Origin: Xanthobacter autotrophicus
GTDB taxonomy: Bacteria; Pseudomonadota; Alphaproteobacteria; Rhizobiales; Xanthobacteraceae
Length of the DNA stretch: 64,000 nucleotides
Direction: 5' to 3' (one strand)
NCBI RefSeq assembly: GCF_043194295.1
Contig: NZ_JBAFVK010000016.1
This document shows, piece by piece, positions 1-9,227 of this stretch. Position 1 is the first letter of the stretch; every line of letters begins with the position of its first letter. The position numbers were made by a program, and so were the translations under genes. The notes beneath the pieces were generated by a model, which did no database searches, had not been told where the DNA came from, and saw only the letters and a list, made by a program, of their open reading frames with translations.

Positions 1-462
1 GCTGGAGCGGTTGCCGTGAGCCGATGCGAACGGAAAACGCTCCAGTCACAAACAATCTGCCACGTCGGACTGCTAGACTGCACTCTCACACCCGACCCAC
101 GCCGGAGCGCAAGGATACCGCTTACGCGAATACCGCACGGCGCGGGTGCAGCGGCGTCCGATCGAAGGCTCAACGGCCATGATCCACGCCGCCGCGGGGG
201 GACTGCCATAAAACGATGGGCATATGCCTGACTACAAAGTCAGCATGAAAGTCCGCAGGAACCCCGAAGAATCTTGCAGATCGGCGAGAGGGGTACGCAT
301 CCTCGCGCACCCCGATGCCAAAAGCGGACACACAGCAGATTACCGAACATCCGCCGGCCGCGAGGGACCGAGCGCCCAGCCCCGGGGCAACTCGGCTGCC
401 GGGCCCACATACGTCTCGACGCCGCTGAGCGGAGGGCCTTAAGCAGGCCGAGCAACCCCACT
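1..462. other. Gene-free stretch at the left window edge
   Basis: No open frame here has coding character or a recognisable product. The stretch is GC-rich except towards the 3' end of the polymerase gene. It holds a repeat element at 5-42, described separately. It lies downstream of the minus-strand polysaccharide genes, so it could carry their transcription end or the promoter of a gene outside the window. I see no clear terminator hairpin with a T-run. Confidence 0.5.
5..42 (+). repeat. Interspersed repeat, copy 1
   Basis: Bases 11-34 are identical over 24 nt to the reverse complement of 5833-5856. The match extends to 29 of 30 positions (5-34 against 5833-5862). The element is bounded by short inverted ends, gagcg at 5-9 and cgctc at 38-42. 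Short palindrome-ended intergenic elements of this kind are common in Hyphomicrobiales genomes. Only two copies are visible in this window. Confidence 0.6.
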
Positions 463-1770
463 CTACTCCGCGGCGATCCCGGCCTCCCGCCCACGATGAG
501 GAAGAGGCCGTTGAGAAGGCGACGGACGCGACCTCCTCACACTCTGAACAGCGAAGGCCGCACTGAAAACATAGCCAACCATCAAAGTTGCAAACGATGG
601 CCCATAGCACTGCACCGTGACGGTATAAATATTCATCAGTACAATCAGCGAAAGCTTGGCCACATCCTTACAGTATTTAACGAAATAAACCTGCATTATT
701 ACAAATATAGCAAATGGAAAACCAAGCATCATATAAGTCGTCATGTAAAAATTGTCGAGCGGAAAATATAGATCCGAAAGCGAAGTGTATGTCATGGGAT
801 AAGCGTAACAACCAGCGCCGCAACCAATCAAAAGTCCGAGCGGAAAAATTTCAGCGATTGTCAAAAATGGACCACGCCATGTATTATCAATACGATCCGA
901 CATGCTTGATAGAAGGTTGCTAACATTTGATAAATCAAAACCTCCGAATGCCAAAATCAAAATTGGCGGCATAATGACAAGAACGAACGACAGCCGTGCA
1001 AGTCCTTGGAGAAAACCAAGCTTCTGAGCACGGTCTCTGAGCAACATAGCCGCAATGTAAAGAACGAAATAAATACCGATGACGCCCAACGCCGTCTTGC
1101 TGGTCGTCACATAGATGGCCCATGCGAGCACAGGCCACATCATGAAGTTCACGACCCTGCTGAAATACGGACTGAGCAGCACATAGACCGTAAAGATCGT
1201 AAAGGCCGCCATGGTGCTGTCACCGGCAAATCCGCCGTAGCGCACCTCGCCGCTCGCCCACCATAGCTTACCCGCCGTCCGCTCGACGCCGAACGCATTC
1301 GTCGTCAAGCCGACCCAAGGATATTCCATGTAGGGGTTCAACAAGACTCCGATGACCGAAAGGATCAAGACCAAGATCAAGACAACTCGCGCCCAGCGAA
1401 ACTCAGTCGCAGATCGATTGTAAAAAGCGAAACCAACGAAGATCGGTGTCAGGCTCTTCAGGCTCGACAAAAATGTCAATGTATCCAATTGCATGAATAT
1501 GGTCGCAATGATAAGTGAAATGATAAAATTAACGACAAAAAGCGTTCCGATGAGATTGCGTTTAACGAAAATTTGCTGATAAGCGAATATCCCAACAATC
1601 GCAAAGCACATGAAGTCTGGAATAAACCACAGCACATCCAGGCGGATGATCGAAAGGGAATAGCGCAGGACTCCGGTCAGGCCATCCCGGATCGCGAACG
1701 CAAGAAACGTGACCACCAGAAAGATGAACAGGTGATCGCGACCGCGGTCCCTAGAAGCAACATCGCTCAT
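463..1770 (-). CDS. Wzy/O-antigen-ligase-like polysaccharide polymerase, integral membrane
   Basis: A 435-residue protein made almost entirely of hydrophobic segments, about 12 membrane spans starting near residues 13-31, 44-64 and 73-93. Longer polar loops lie around residues 145-185, before a short soluble C-terminal tail. This layout, and the position at the end of a run of glycosyltransferase genes, fit the polymerase that joins lipid-linked repeat units at the periplasmic face in Wzx/Wzy-type export. Wzy proteins share little sequence, so the call rests on topology and context. The gene and its 3' end are clearly more AT-rich than the neighbours, as is usual for wzy genes acquired by exchange. 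A ligase or other O-antigen-related membrane protein is the main alternative. Confidence 0.6.
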   Translation of the reverse strand: MSDVASRDRGRDHLFIFLVVTFLAFAIRDGLTGVLRYSLSIIRLDVLWFIPDFMCFAIVGIFAYQQIFVKRNLIGTLFVVNFIISLIIATIFMQLDTLTFLSSLKSLTPIFVGFAFYNRSATEFRWARVVLILVLILSVIGVLLNPYMEYPWVGLTTNAFGVERTAGKLWWASGEVRYGGFAGDSTMAAFTIFTVYVLLSPYFSRVVNFMMWPVLAWAIYVTTSKTALGVIGIYFVLYIAAMLLRDRAQKLGFLQGLARLSFVLVIMPPILILAFGGFDLSNVSNLLSSMSDRIDNTWRGPFLTIAEIFPLGLLIGCGAGCYAYPMTYTSLSDLYFPLDNFYMTTYMMLGFPFAIFVIMQVYFVKYCKDVAKLSLIVLMNIYTVTVQCYGPSFATLMVGYVFSAAFAVQSVRRSRPSPSQRPLPHRGREAGIAAE

Positions 1771-1901
1771 GCACTATCCCCAAGGCCAAGACCGTCCGCC
1801 AGCACAGGACAGCGGTCTGTCCATCCAAAACGCAGCAGACGCAATGCACGATCAGACCAATTCAGGCTCATCTGCGCTGGCCCGGCGGAGCCCAAACTCT
1901 A

Positions 1902-2987
1902 TCATCTCGCAAGGACGCTGGCATAGACCGCGTCGATCTCGCGCACCATCCGGTCCAGCGAATAGGTCGAAAGGAACCGCGCGTGGCCGCGCGCGGCAAT
2001 GGCTCGCAGTTCCTCCCGCGTAAGGGATAACAGGCAGTCGCGCAGGGCTATGGGATCTTCCGACGGCACCACCATGCCATACTGGCCGTCGCCCAGAATC
2101 TCCTTGAGGCCCCCCACCGCGGACGCGAGCACGGGAACGGAAAGTCGCATCGCCTCGATGGCCACCAGGCCAAACCCCTCCCAGCGCGACGGCACCACCA
2201 GCACGTCGCAGCTGCGCATCTGCGCATAGACGCCGTTGCGATCAAGCCAACCCAGATTGGTGACGTGGGCGGGCAAGGCTTGCGGAAGCTTGAGTTCGCT
2301 GACGACAAAGCTGCCAACCAGCCGAACACTCAGCGCATTCCCCTGCCCCTCCACCGCGTCAAGCAGGACGTCCACGCCCTTCTGAAAATCGAACCGCCCC
2401 GCGTAAAGCACCTTCAGGCGGGTGTCGTTCCACTCGGCGGCATCAACCTGAGGGGCCTGCGCCTTTATCCCACTGACCACGAGGCTGAGGCGGTCGTCGG
2501 TGAAGCCGAGATCCTTCGCCCGCTTTTGCTCGTGCTTCGAGATCAGGATCACCTGATCCGCGCTCCTGGCCAGCAGGCGCTCGACAATCTCAGCTCCAAA
2601 CCGCAGGAGCCGGGCACCCTTCATGTCCACGGACCAGCCGTGTGGACAGAACACGATCTTGTAACTGCGCCCGAAACCGAGGCCGCGCATCACCAGGCCG
2701 GCAATGGAAGAATGCGCATGGACAATCTGCGGTTTCAGATCGGCGCGCGTCTTCAGGTAGACCTTGATGAAGTTGAACAACCCGAGAAATCGCGACTTGC
2801 GCGAGAAAGGAATGATCGTGATCCCTGACTCTTGGACCTCGGGCTCCAGATAGTTCAACTGGTTCTGCGGAACCAGAAGCGTGATATTTTCCGCTCCGTA
2901 CAATGACACCTGTGCCGGCACGAGTTCGGAAAGGTACGACCCTGTCCCTCCGATTACGCTTTCACATACATGGAGCAACCGCATCAT
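1902..2987 (-). CDS. Family 4 glycosyltransferase
   Basis: A GT-B fold glycosyltransferase predicted to add one sugar to the lipid-linked repeat unit at the inner face of the membrane. The N-terminal domain carries a glycine-rich loop (GGTGSY, near residue 13). The C-terminal domain has the nucleotide-sugar site with the EX7E motif EGFGLVAIE near residue 270 and AGRFDFQKG near 197. ATG at 2987 was chosen; a GTG two codons upstream (2993) is also possible, and the preceding GTGAGTGAG is a weak ribosome site. It is third in the minus-strand group 5604 to 463, 131 nt before the polymerase gene. Donor and acceptor sugars cannot be read from the sequence. Confidence 0.85.
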   Translation of the reverse strand: MMRLLHVCESVIGGTGSYLSELVPAQVSLYGAENITLLVPQNQLNYLEPEVQESGITIIPFSRKSRFLGLFNFIKVYLKTRADLKPQIVHAHSSIAGLVMRGLGFGRSYKIVFCPHGWSVDMKGARLLRFGAEIVERLLARSADQVILISKHEQKRAKDLGFTDDRLSLVVSGIKAQAPQVDAAEWNDTRLKVLYAGRFDFQKGVDVLLDAVEGQGNALSVRLVGSFVVSELKLPQALPAHVTNLGWLDRNGVYAQMRSCDVLVVPSRWEGFGLVAIEAMRLSVPVLASAVGGLKEILGDGQYGMVVPSEDPIALRDCLLSLTREELRAIAARGHARFLSTYSLDRMVREIDAVYASVLAR

Positions 2988-3371
2988 GCTCACTCACAGG
3001 CGTACGTCATTGGGAAAGCCCCCCATCCCTCGACCTGCGCACAACTTATGCGCGATGCCTGAGTATGATTTATCGATCTTGTACGCAAACGCCAGTCTTT
3101 CTCGCATTTTGCGCCATATCTCGAGGAAATTATTCTCCCCTCCAGTGAATATTACCTCCGCGCCCAGACGCATCGCGCCCATTCGCACGATTCACCGTTG
3201 GCCCCAAGATACTCTCACCGACGTTCCGCCAGATCAATTATGAGTTCGGATGGCGATCTGAACCACCTCCCTCTCTGCCTAACGTATAAAGCAAAAACTC
3301 CGCCCACATCACGCCATACCTAATTACAGGCAGAAGTGCCAAAAATAGCACTCGAAATCAAAAAACTCTCC
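2988..3371. other. Intergenic stretch between epimerase and glycosyltransferase
   Basis: There are 384 nt without a recognisable gene. A 64-codon minus-strand frame (2994-3188) ends just before the glycosyltransferase start, but it matches nothing I recognise and has no clear ribosome site. Composition is mixed, with an AT-richer part at 3270-3375. It may be the remnant of a deleted gene or a leader for the downstream pair. Confidence 0.35.
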
Positions 3372-4331
3372 TCAATCAAAGCTCTTATTGCTCTGTACGG
3401 CCCAGCGCTTGAGACCTTCCCGAAGGTTATAGGGGAAGGTATAGCCTTGGGATCCGAGCCAATAAGGAAAAATATCCGTCGATCGGACCAGCTTGGTCAC
3501 GCGCTCCGGGTGGATACCGATGTTCAGAAACTGCGTCTTGCCCAGGGCGGTCGCCATGCCCATGACCACCCCACGCGGGATCATGTAGGTCTTGCCCTTC
3601 GGAAAATGATCCTCGATGAAGAGGGAAACGACCTGTTCCAGGGTGTAACGCTCGGGATAAGCGGCGTTGAAGAACTTGAACGGTTCCGGGCTCTGCTGCG
3701 CGAAGCCGATGGCGTCGAGCAGGTCCTCCACATAGACGCAGGCCTTGATGGTATCCTTGCGACCGGGGAAAATGAAAAAGCCCTTTTCCAGGAGCCGCGC
3801 AAGCCGGGTGAAATTGCCACGCTCGCCCTGGCCAAACACCACCGCGGGGCGGACAATGGTAAGCTTGCGGCCAGGGGCTCCGTCGAACCACAGCCGGTGC
3901 ACCCGCTCCGCCATCAACTTGGAATAACCGTAGGCGGATTCCGGCGTCGGCTTGGTGTTCTCGTCCTTCATGCTCTCCGACGGACCATAGACGGAGATGG
4001 AACTCGTGAACACGATCTCCGGCACGTTCAGCCGCTCCGCCAAAGCCTTCACTTCGAGTGCGCCGTTGATGTTGGTATCGTAATATTCCCAGAAGGGATG
4101 GCCCGGCGTGGTGTGGATGGCGGCGAAATTGTAGATGCACTTCACCGGCTGGTTCACCTCGAAGCCGGAAAGGTCGCGCACGTCCGTCACGCGATAGTCC
4201 ACGCCCGGCAGCGTCTCGCGCTGGGGCTTGATATCGGCGGAAATGACCGCTTCACCGGCGGCCGTCAGCTTGCGCGCGAGATGCGTTCCGACGAACCCTG
4301 ATCCCCCGAAGATGATGTTCGCGCCCTGCAT
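3372..4331 (-). CDS. NAD-dependent epimerase/dehydratase (extended SDR)
   Basis: Extended short-chain dehydrogenase acting on a nucleotide sugar. The N-terminus has the Rossmann motif GGSGFVG (residues 9-15). The catalytic set is the serine pair in FTSSISVYG (about 108-116) and YGYSK with Tyr134 and Lys138. It most resembles the GalE/UDP-glucuronate epimerase group, but the substrate is not decided by sequence alone. ATG at 4331 is preferred because GANIIFGGSGFVG then starts at the normal distance from the N-terminus; an upstream start at 4367 would overlap the preceding gene. It sits between two glycosyltransferase genes and probably supplies one of their donors. Confidence 0.82.
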   Translation of the reverse strand: MQGANIIFGGSGFVGTHLARKLTAAGEAVISADIKPQRETLPGVDYRVTDVRDLSGFEVNQPVKCIYNFAAIHTTPGHPFWEYYDTNINGALEVKALAERLNVPEIVFTSSISVYGPSESMKDENTKPTPESAYGYSKLMAERVHRLWFDGAPGRKLTIVRPAVVFGQGERGNFTRLARLLEKGFFIFPGRKDTIKACVYVEDLLDAIGFAQQSPEPFKFFNAAYPERYTLEQVVSLFIEDHFPKGKTYMIPRGVVMGMATALGKTQFLNIGIHPERVTKLVRSTDIFPYWLGSQGYTFPYNLREGLKRWAVQSNKSFD

Positions 4332-4353
4332 GATGTAATTCCCCGTTTCCGCG

Positions 4354-5604
4354 TCAGGCCGACGCAAGATGCGATGACGACCCGCTCAAAATGGCTTCGA
4401 TCTTTTCGTAATAGCGCGAGGATTCCGCGGTGCCCTGATAGCCGCGGATGCCCGGGAACAATGCGTCGCGCTGCGCCCACCACGCCTGCTGGCCGATGGA
4501 AAGGGCGCGATCAAGCAGCCCCGAAAGCGCATCGGTCACGTCCGGATCGTAGCACCAGCCCATCCCATAGCCCTTCAGGACCTCAGGAATGCCGCCCCGG
4601 TCGGTTCCGATCAAAGGCACGCCATAGACCGCCGCCTCGACGATGATCCGCCCCTGGGGCTCGATCCAGCGCGACGGCACCACCACCACGTCGGCGAGCG
4701 CATAGATGCGCTCCGGCGGCACATGCCCAAGGAACTCAACCGGCTTGCCCGCTGCGAGTTCCTTGAGATGGGCCACATAATCGTCGCGCCCGCGTCCGGC
4801 CACGAGCAGCCGCGCCCCGTCCGCCCCCTTTAGGGCGGCGAACGCGCGCACCAGGTCGCCGACGCCCTTGGCCTCGGTCAGGCCGCCCAGATAGCCGAAG
4901 GTGAACACATCACTCGACGGGGCCTCGCGCCCCATCAGGGCGGCGTCGAATTTCTGCTCGCTGGTGTTGGTGTTGTAGAGCACGTGCCACTGCGACTTGG
5001 TCAGCAGGCCATGCTTCAGGATGCGCTCGCGCACCGCGTTGCTGACCGCAACGGCGGTGATGCCCTCCCCTGCCCCGACGCCCACGCGCGAGGTCAAGAG
5101 CCGGCAGTCGATGCACTCGCTCTCGCAGTTCTTGCCGTCTCGGAACATATTGGTCTTGGGGCAGAGCACGGCATAATCGCGCAGATGCCAGACGATGGGC
5201 ATTTTCAGGCGCCGGGCCGCCGTAAACAGCGCCGGCTGCATGCGCACGGAATTCTGGGCGTAGAGCACGTCGAAGCGGCCAGCCTCGAGGACGCGCGTGA
5301 TATCCGCGCGACTGGCGGCGCCCCAGGCCGCACGGGCGTGCCATTCCAGCTTCTTGAGCACGCCGGCTGCAGACTGCCGCGCCGCCGGCAGGTGCCAGTT
5401 ATGGTAGGGAATGCGCACCACGGTGAAGCCTTCGGGATGGCGATACGTCCCCACCGGGGCGACGGGGTCGCCCTCCAGCCCGAGCGCAAGAACCGTCACA
5501 TCGTGCTGTCGACGCGACAGCTCGATCGCCGCCATGCGGGCGGAAATTTCGGCCCCGCCCTCGTCTTCCGGGGCGAATGTCTGAGACGCGATGCAGATCT
5601 TCAT
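4354..5604 (-). CDS. Family 4 glycosyltransferase with a cysteine cluster
   Basis: A 416-residue GT-B glycosyltransferase. The N-terminal half has the usual flexible glycine loop (EDEGGAEIS, residues 13-21). Between the two halves is a cysteine-bearing stretch near residues 148-170 (CPK, then CESEC and CIDC). The same pattern occurs in a subset of GT4 enzymes and may hold a metal or disulfides. The C-terminal domain has an EX7E motif as EPQGRIIVE. It is the first gene of the minus-strand group 5604-463 and is followed at 22 nt by the epimerase gene. It probably extends the exopolysaccharide repeat unit; sugar specificity is unknown. Confidence 0.83.
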   Translation of the reverse strand: MKICIASQTFAPEDEGGAEISARMAAIELSRRQHDVTVLALGLEGDPVAPVGTYRHPEGFTVVRIPYHNWHLPAARQSAAGVLKKLEWHARAAWGAASRADITRVLEAGRFDVLYAQNSVRMQPALFTAARRLKMPIVWHLRDYAVLCPKTNMFRDGKNCESECIDCRLLTSRVGVGAGEGITAVAVSNAVRERILKHGLLTKSQWHVLYNTNTSEQKFDAALMGREAPSSDVFTFGYLGGLTEAKGVGDLVRAFAALKGADGARLLVAGRGRDDYVAHLKELAAGKPVEFLGHVPPERIYALADVVVVPSRWIEPQGRIIVEAAVYGVPLIGTDRGGIPEVLKGYGMGWCYDPDVTDALSGLLDRALSIGQQAWWAQRDALFPGIRGYQGTAESSRYYEKIEAILSGSSSHLASA

Positions 5605-5832
5605 GGGTCGTGCTCACACTGCTCTTTCTGCCTCGGGTCCATTGCAGCCAAGAAAGCGGGAAGCGCGCCGAACGCCACCGCCGCTGAATGAACCTGAGGC
5701 CCCGCGCCAGACGTCGGCCTCGCAGCCGCGCCACCCCGCTCGAATCTCGCCTCTTCCCGCTCCCTCAGGCCGCTCGCCGGGACCGGCCGGCCTCACCTGT
5801 TGATCCCCCGCGACGTCTCGCCCGGATCACTC

Positions 5833-5862
5833 TCCGTTCGCATCGGCTCACGGCAATCGCTC
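5833..5862 (-). repeat. Interspersed repeat, copy 2 (inverted)
   Basis: The reverse complement matches 5-34 at 29 of 30 positions, with a perfect 24-nt core (5833-5856 against 11-34). The two copies face each other across the minus-strand polysaccharide genes at 463-5604. Confidence 0.65.
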
Positions 5863-5871
5863 TAAACCCTT

Positions 5872-5918
5872 ATTCTGACGCGCATTTCATGCGAACCGAT
5901 ATCCGCTTCCCTTGAAAA
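5872..5918 (-). repeat. Hyphomicrobiales-type interspersed motif
   Basis: Contains the words ttctgacgcgc, atgcgaacc and gatatccgcttcc in the order and spacing I recall from a very common intergenic motif of rhizobia and relatives (gcgaaccggtatccacttc). Recognition is from memory of the motif, not from a search. It abuts repeat copy 2. Confidence 0.45.
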
Positions 5919-5985
5919 TGGCTAAATCACAGACAGATAGCGCGTTATCCGATCAGCTTGCGATGCAGGCTGATCGGCGCGTGCC

Positions 5986-7044
5986 CTAGCGGTGCTGCGC
6001 CGCCAGAAGCGCCTCCGCGCTACGCTGCCACGAGAAGGCGGCAGCATGCGCCACGCCGCGCCGCGCCATCTCCCCGTGGGTCTCCGGATGCTCCAGGAAC
6101 CCCTTGACCGCAGCCGCAATGGCCTCCGGATCGCGGGCATCGAAATAACGGGCCGTGTCGCCGCACACCTCCCGCACCGGCGGGATATCCGAAGACAGGA
6201 CCGGACAGCCCAGCACCATCGCCTCCAGCGGCGGGATGCCGAACCCCTCGTAGAGGCTCGGGAAAAGCAATGCGATCGCGTTCTGGTACAAGGCGACGAT
6301 CTCGGCATCCGACAAGCGACCCGAGAAAATCACCTTTGAACTGTCGGCCTCGGCCGCGCCGCTGAAGACCGCCTTCTGGGCGGCACCCACGATGACGAAC
6401 TTTGGCGCGTCGGCACCGAGGCGTTCGAGGCCCGCAATGGCCGCCTTCAGGTTCTTGTTGGGAGCCGGTGAGCCGACGAACAGCAGGTAGCCTTTCGCAG
6501 CGAGTCCGAGGCGATCGAGCACCGCCCGATCCGGGGTGACGCGGGCCACGTGCTCGCAACTGTTGGGGATAACGGCCACGGGCTTGACACCCACGACCTC
6601 AAGCAGCTCCCGGCGCGAGAATTCCGACACCGTGGCGATGCGCGAAGTCCGCGCCAGCAGGTGGCCGAGCGTTCCGTGCAGGGTGCGGTAGGCCCGCGAG
6701 AAATTCTGCGGCGTCCGGTAGATCATCGCATCGTGGATGACCGTGAGGCTCGCCAGGTGCATCACCGGCCCGCTGTTGCACAGATTGACGAGGCGCCCGC
6801 CCCGGCTGTGCCACCACAGCTCCGTCTGTTCCCACAGGTGTCCCGACTTGCGGCCCACCACGCGCTCGCGGATCACCTTGAGGTCGAGACCGCGCAGCGC
6901 ACCCGGCGGCACGGCCAGTTCCCAGTCCTCCCCGGGTGGGGCCGACTGGAAATGAACGTCGAGGGCCTTGACGACCTCCTGCGCGAAGCGCTGAACGCCG
7001 CTGGTGTGCTGCGTGAGGAAGCGGCCGTTGATGAAAGTGGTCAT
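5986..7044 (-). CDS. Family 4 glycosyltransferase
   Basis: A 352-residue GT-B glycosyltransferase. The start MTTFINGRFLTQHTSGVQRF resembles mannosyltransferase-type enzymes in which an SGVQR or TGV loop contacts the acceptor. HDAMIYRTP near residue 104 and NSCEHV near 163 are typical of this subgroup. The C-terminal donor domain has VGSPAPNKN and the EX7E motif EGFGIPPLE. It lies 70 nt downstream of another glycosyltransferase gene in the same orientation, so the two are probably co-transcribed. A role in exopolysaccharide repeat-unit assembly is inferred from context, and GDP-mannose made by the nearby manC is one possible donor. Confidence 0.82.
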   Translation of the reverse strand: MTTFINGRFLTQHTSGVQRFAQEVVKALDVHFQSAPPGEDWELAVPPGALRGLDLKVIRERVVGRKSGHLWEQTELWWHSRGGRLVNLCNSGPVMHLASLTVIHDAMIYRTPQNFSRAYRTLHGTLGHLLARTSRIATVSEFSRRELLEVVGVKPVAVIPNSCEHVARVTPDRAVLDRLGLAAKGYLLFVGSPAPNKNLKAAIAGLERLGADAPKFVIVGAAQKAVFSGAAEADSSKVIFSGRLSDAEIVALYQNAIALLFPSLYEGFGIPPLEAMVLGCPVLSSDIPPVREVCGDTARYFDARDPEAIAAAVKGFLEHPETHGEMARRGVAHAAAFSWQRSAEALLAAQHR

Positions 7045-7114
7045 GGCTCAGCGCTTCTTCCTGCGCCTTGGCGCACCGCCCCTGCAAGGTTGGACCGCGA
7101 GCGAGGCAACGGCT

Positions 7115-8227
7115 TCAGCTCCCAGGGGCAGTGCGAGGCAGGCCGGCACGCTCGATCTCCGCATCAAAGAAGCTGCGAAGCTTCGAGAGAAATACGTCCC
7201 GCCCAAACTTGGCCACATGGGCGCGAACGTCTTCGGGCGTGCCACGGACGCCTTCCGCCTCGAACTTCAGGACCGCGGCCGCAAGCGCTTCCGGCGTCTG
7301 CTCCTGGAATAGAAGGCCGGTGACACCATCCACCACCGTTTCGGTCGCGCCGCCGCGCGCGAAGGCGATGACCGGCCGGCCCGACGCCATGACCTCAAGC
7401 GGCACGATGCCGAAATCCTCAACGCCGGGGAAAACGAGGGCACGGCACCGCGCGAACTTGCGCTCCATCTCCTTGTCATCCACCGCGCCGAGGAACCGCA
7501 CGGTCGGGCCGGCCATCTTCCGCAGCTGGTTGCTGCCGCCGCTGCCGATGATGTCGAGGCGCTTGCCCATCTTGTTGAAGGCCTCGACCGCCACCTCGAT
7601 CTTCTTGTAGGGCGTGATCTGGCCAGCACACAGATAGGCGTCGTCCAGATCGTCCGAGGCCGCAAAGCGCGAAAGATCCACGGGCGGATTGATCACCGTG
7701 GAGTCGCGGCGATAGGTTTTCTGGATCCGCTTCGCCACGTATTGCGAGTTGGCTATGAAGGTATCGACCCGGTTGGCCGTGGTCACGTCCCACTGGCGCA
7801 GGGAGGGACCGGTGAGGCTCATGAACGCGCGCGTCAGCGTCCCTGCGGATTCGCGATACTGGGATTCCAGATCCCAGATGTAGCGCATGGGCGAGTGGCA
7901 ATAGCAGATGTGCAGCGCATCCGGACGCGTCACCACCGCCTTGGCGGGACCGGCCTCGCTGGAGATGACGAGGTCGTATTTCGTAAGATCAAAGGATTCA
8001 ATCGCGAACGGCATCAAGGGCAGCATCTTCTGGTAATGCTTTTTGCCGCCAATCTTCTGCAGGAACGAGGTCGTGATCTTGTGTCGCCGAATCTTCTCCG
8101 AAAGGTTCTCCGGCTCAGCGACAAGAGTGAAGATGTCGGCGTCGGGAAAAAGCTCGCAGAGCGCCTCCACGACCTTCTCGCCGCCACGCATTCCCACAAG
8201 CCAGTAATGGACAATCGCTGTCTTCAT
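7115..8227 (-). CDS. Family 4 glycosyltransferase (WbaZ/mannosyltransferase-like)
   Basis: A GT4 enzyme of 370 residues. The N-terminus reads MKTAIVHYWLVGMRGGEKVV, whose GMRGGEKV loop marks the WbaZ-like mannosyltransferase group. CYCHSPMRYIWD near residue 108 and NSQYVAKRI near 163 are also typical of that group. In the donor domain, CAGQITPYKK and EDFGIVPLE give the nucleotide-sugar site and EX7E motif. ATG at 8227 was chosen over an upstream TTG at 8242 because GAGGTCG lies about 10 nt before it. It is the first gene after a 1-kb intergenic stretch, so that stretch should carry its promoter. Confidence 0.83.
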   Translation of the reverse strand: MKTAIVHYWLVGMRGGEKVVEALCELFPDADIFTLVAEPENLSEKIRRHKITTSFLQKIGGKKHYQKMLPLMPFAIESFDLTKYDLVISSEAGPAKAVVTRPDALHICYCHSPMRYIWDLESQYRESAGTLTRAFMSLTGPSLRQWDVTTANRVDTFIANSQYVAKRIQKTYRRDSTVINPPVDLSRFAASDDLDDAYLCAGQITPYKKIEVAVEAFNKMGKRLDIIGSGGSNQLRKMAGPTVRFLGAVDDKEMERKFARCRALVFPGVEDFGIVPLEVMASGRPVIAFARGGATETVVDGVTGLLFQEQTPEALAAAVLKFEAEGVRGTPEDVRAHVAKFGRDVFLSKLRSFFDAEIERAGLPRTAPGS

Positions 8228-8640
8228 GCTGTTCGACCTCAAATCGTCACGGCGGGCGTGGCGGGTATCCTCCGAAGCGCATCGAGCGGGAAACCCGATC
8301 GAATCTCGCGTACTTTCCGGCTATTCTTCTGCGAATGACTGTTTTTAAATAATTCAAAATATTAACCGACCAACATATCGTCCACTGGTTGTAAATTACT
8401 TAGTATCGCAAAATGCAAGTGCCTGAATGTTTCTAGAGTGGGCTCATACTGCCGCGCCTGCCATAGCGCCTCTCCATCAATACCGCAATAATGCTCAGGT
8501 GCCGCCCCACGCGGCTGTAGTGCCGCACCACGACGCGACCGCGCCTGCCCTCGTTGCGACCCGATGAATGAGTATGAAAAGACGTGGCAATCGCCCGCTT
8601 TGGCAGAGCACCGCCTGCTCGGTCGCACCGTGCGTGCGCA

Positions 8641-8664
8641 GGCGCCACCCGCGCGGGTGGCGCC
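8641..8664. repeat. Perfect 24-bp palindrome
   Basis: ggcgccaccc and gggtggcgcc pair perfectly around a gcgc centre. No T-run follows on either strand, so a simple intrinsic terminator is unlikely. It could be an operator, a REP-like element or a hairpin in a transcript. Confidence 0.6.
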
Positions 8665-8789
8665 GTTGCGGCTGCCTGCGATAAGCGACGGCGGCAGCAT
8701 GACGATTTTCAGAATCGACAGCCATTCGAACGTCATCGGCCCCAGCACGTTAGGTTTGGACTTTGCTCGGATTGCTGCGCGTCAGTCTG

Positions 8790-8802
8790 TGTGCATTGCA
8801 CA
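8790..8802. promoter_or_regulatory. Operator-like palindrome tgtgca-t-tgcaca
   Basis: A 6-1-6 inverted repeat in an AT-richer part of the intergenic region, about 560 nt upstream of the glycosyltransferase start at 8227. Its size suits a dimeric helix-turn-helix regulator. No regulator can be named. Confidence 0.3.
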
Positions 8803-9227
8803 TAACACTATAGAACAAGGCAATGCAATCCGCTTCCGCCGCCAATCGCCCAGGAGGCATGTGAGCCCCTTGGGGCCGCCCTGGCCACACAGTCATGAGT
8901 CCAGGGCCAAGCCTTTGATTCTAAAAATGACATCTTCACACGAGAAGGCCGAATTCGCGCCCCTGCGACACCTTCAGCGCCCCGCTGCGTGCATCGCGAA
9001 AGACTGACGCACAACCCGCCGGGTCCGTCATTGTGCATCGCAGCATAACTGTTTTCAGAAGACGCATTCGACGGCGCCGGGGGCTTCGCGGCTCCACCGG
9101 TGCCGACGGCCAAATCATCCCAAAGTTGGGGTCCGCGAACCGCCGGCCTGCTCGGCCATTGTGTCTCACGCCCCCTATGAGCAGAGGGGGTGCCGCCTGC
9201 CCCCGGAGCAGGACCGAAACGATGCTA

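Larger units (their letters stand above)
5605..5985. other. Intergenic stretch carrying two repeat motifs
   Basis: A 381-nt gap between two glycosyltransferase genes on the minus strand. It contains copy 2 of the 30-nt repeat (5833-5862) and, directly beside it, a motif of the Hyphomicrobiales interspersed type (5872-5918). The promoter for the four-gene group starting at 5604 should lie here, but I cannot place -35/-10 boxes with any confidence. Confidence 0.45.

Noticed and set aside
2994..3188. A 64-codon frame ending just before a glycosyltransferase gene
   Set aside because: No ribosome site and no recognisable domain; kept only as a possible remnant in the intergenic note.
8564..9007. 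A 147-codon frame in the 1-kb intergenic region
   Set aside because: No recognisable family, no ribosome site, and the composition is that of non-coding DNA; it crosses the palindrome at 8641.
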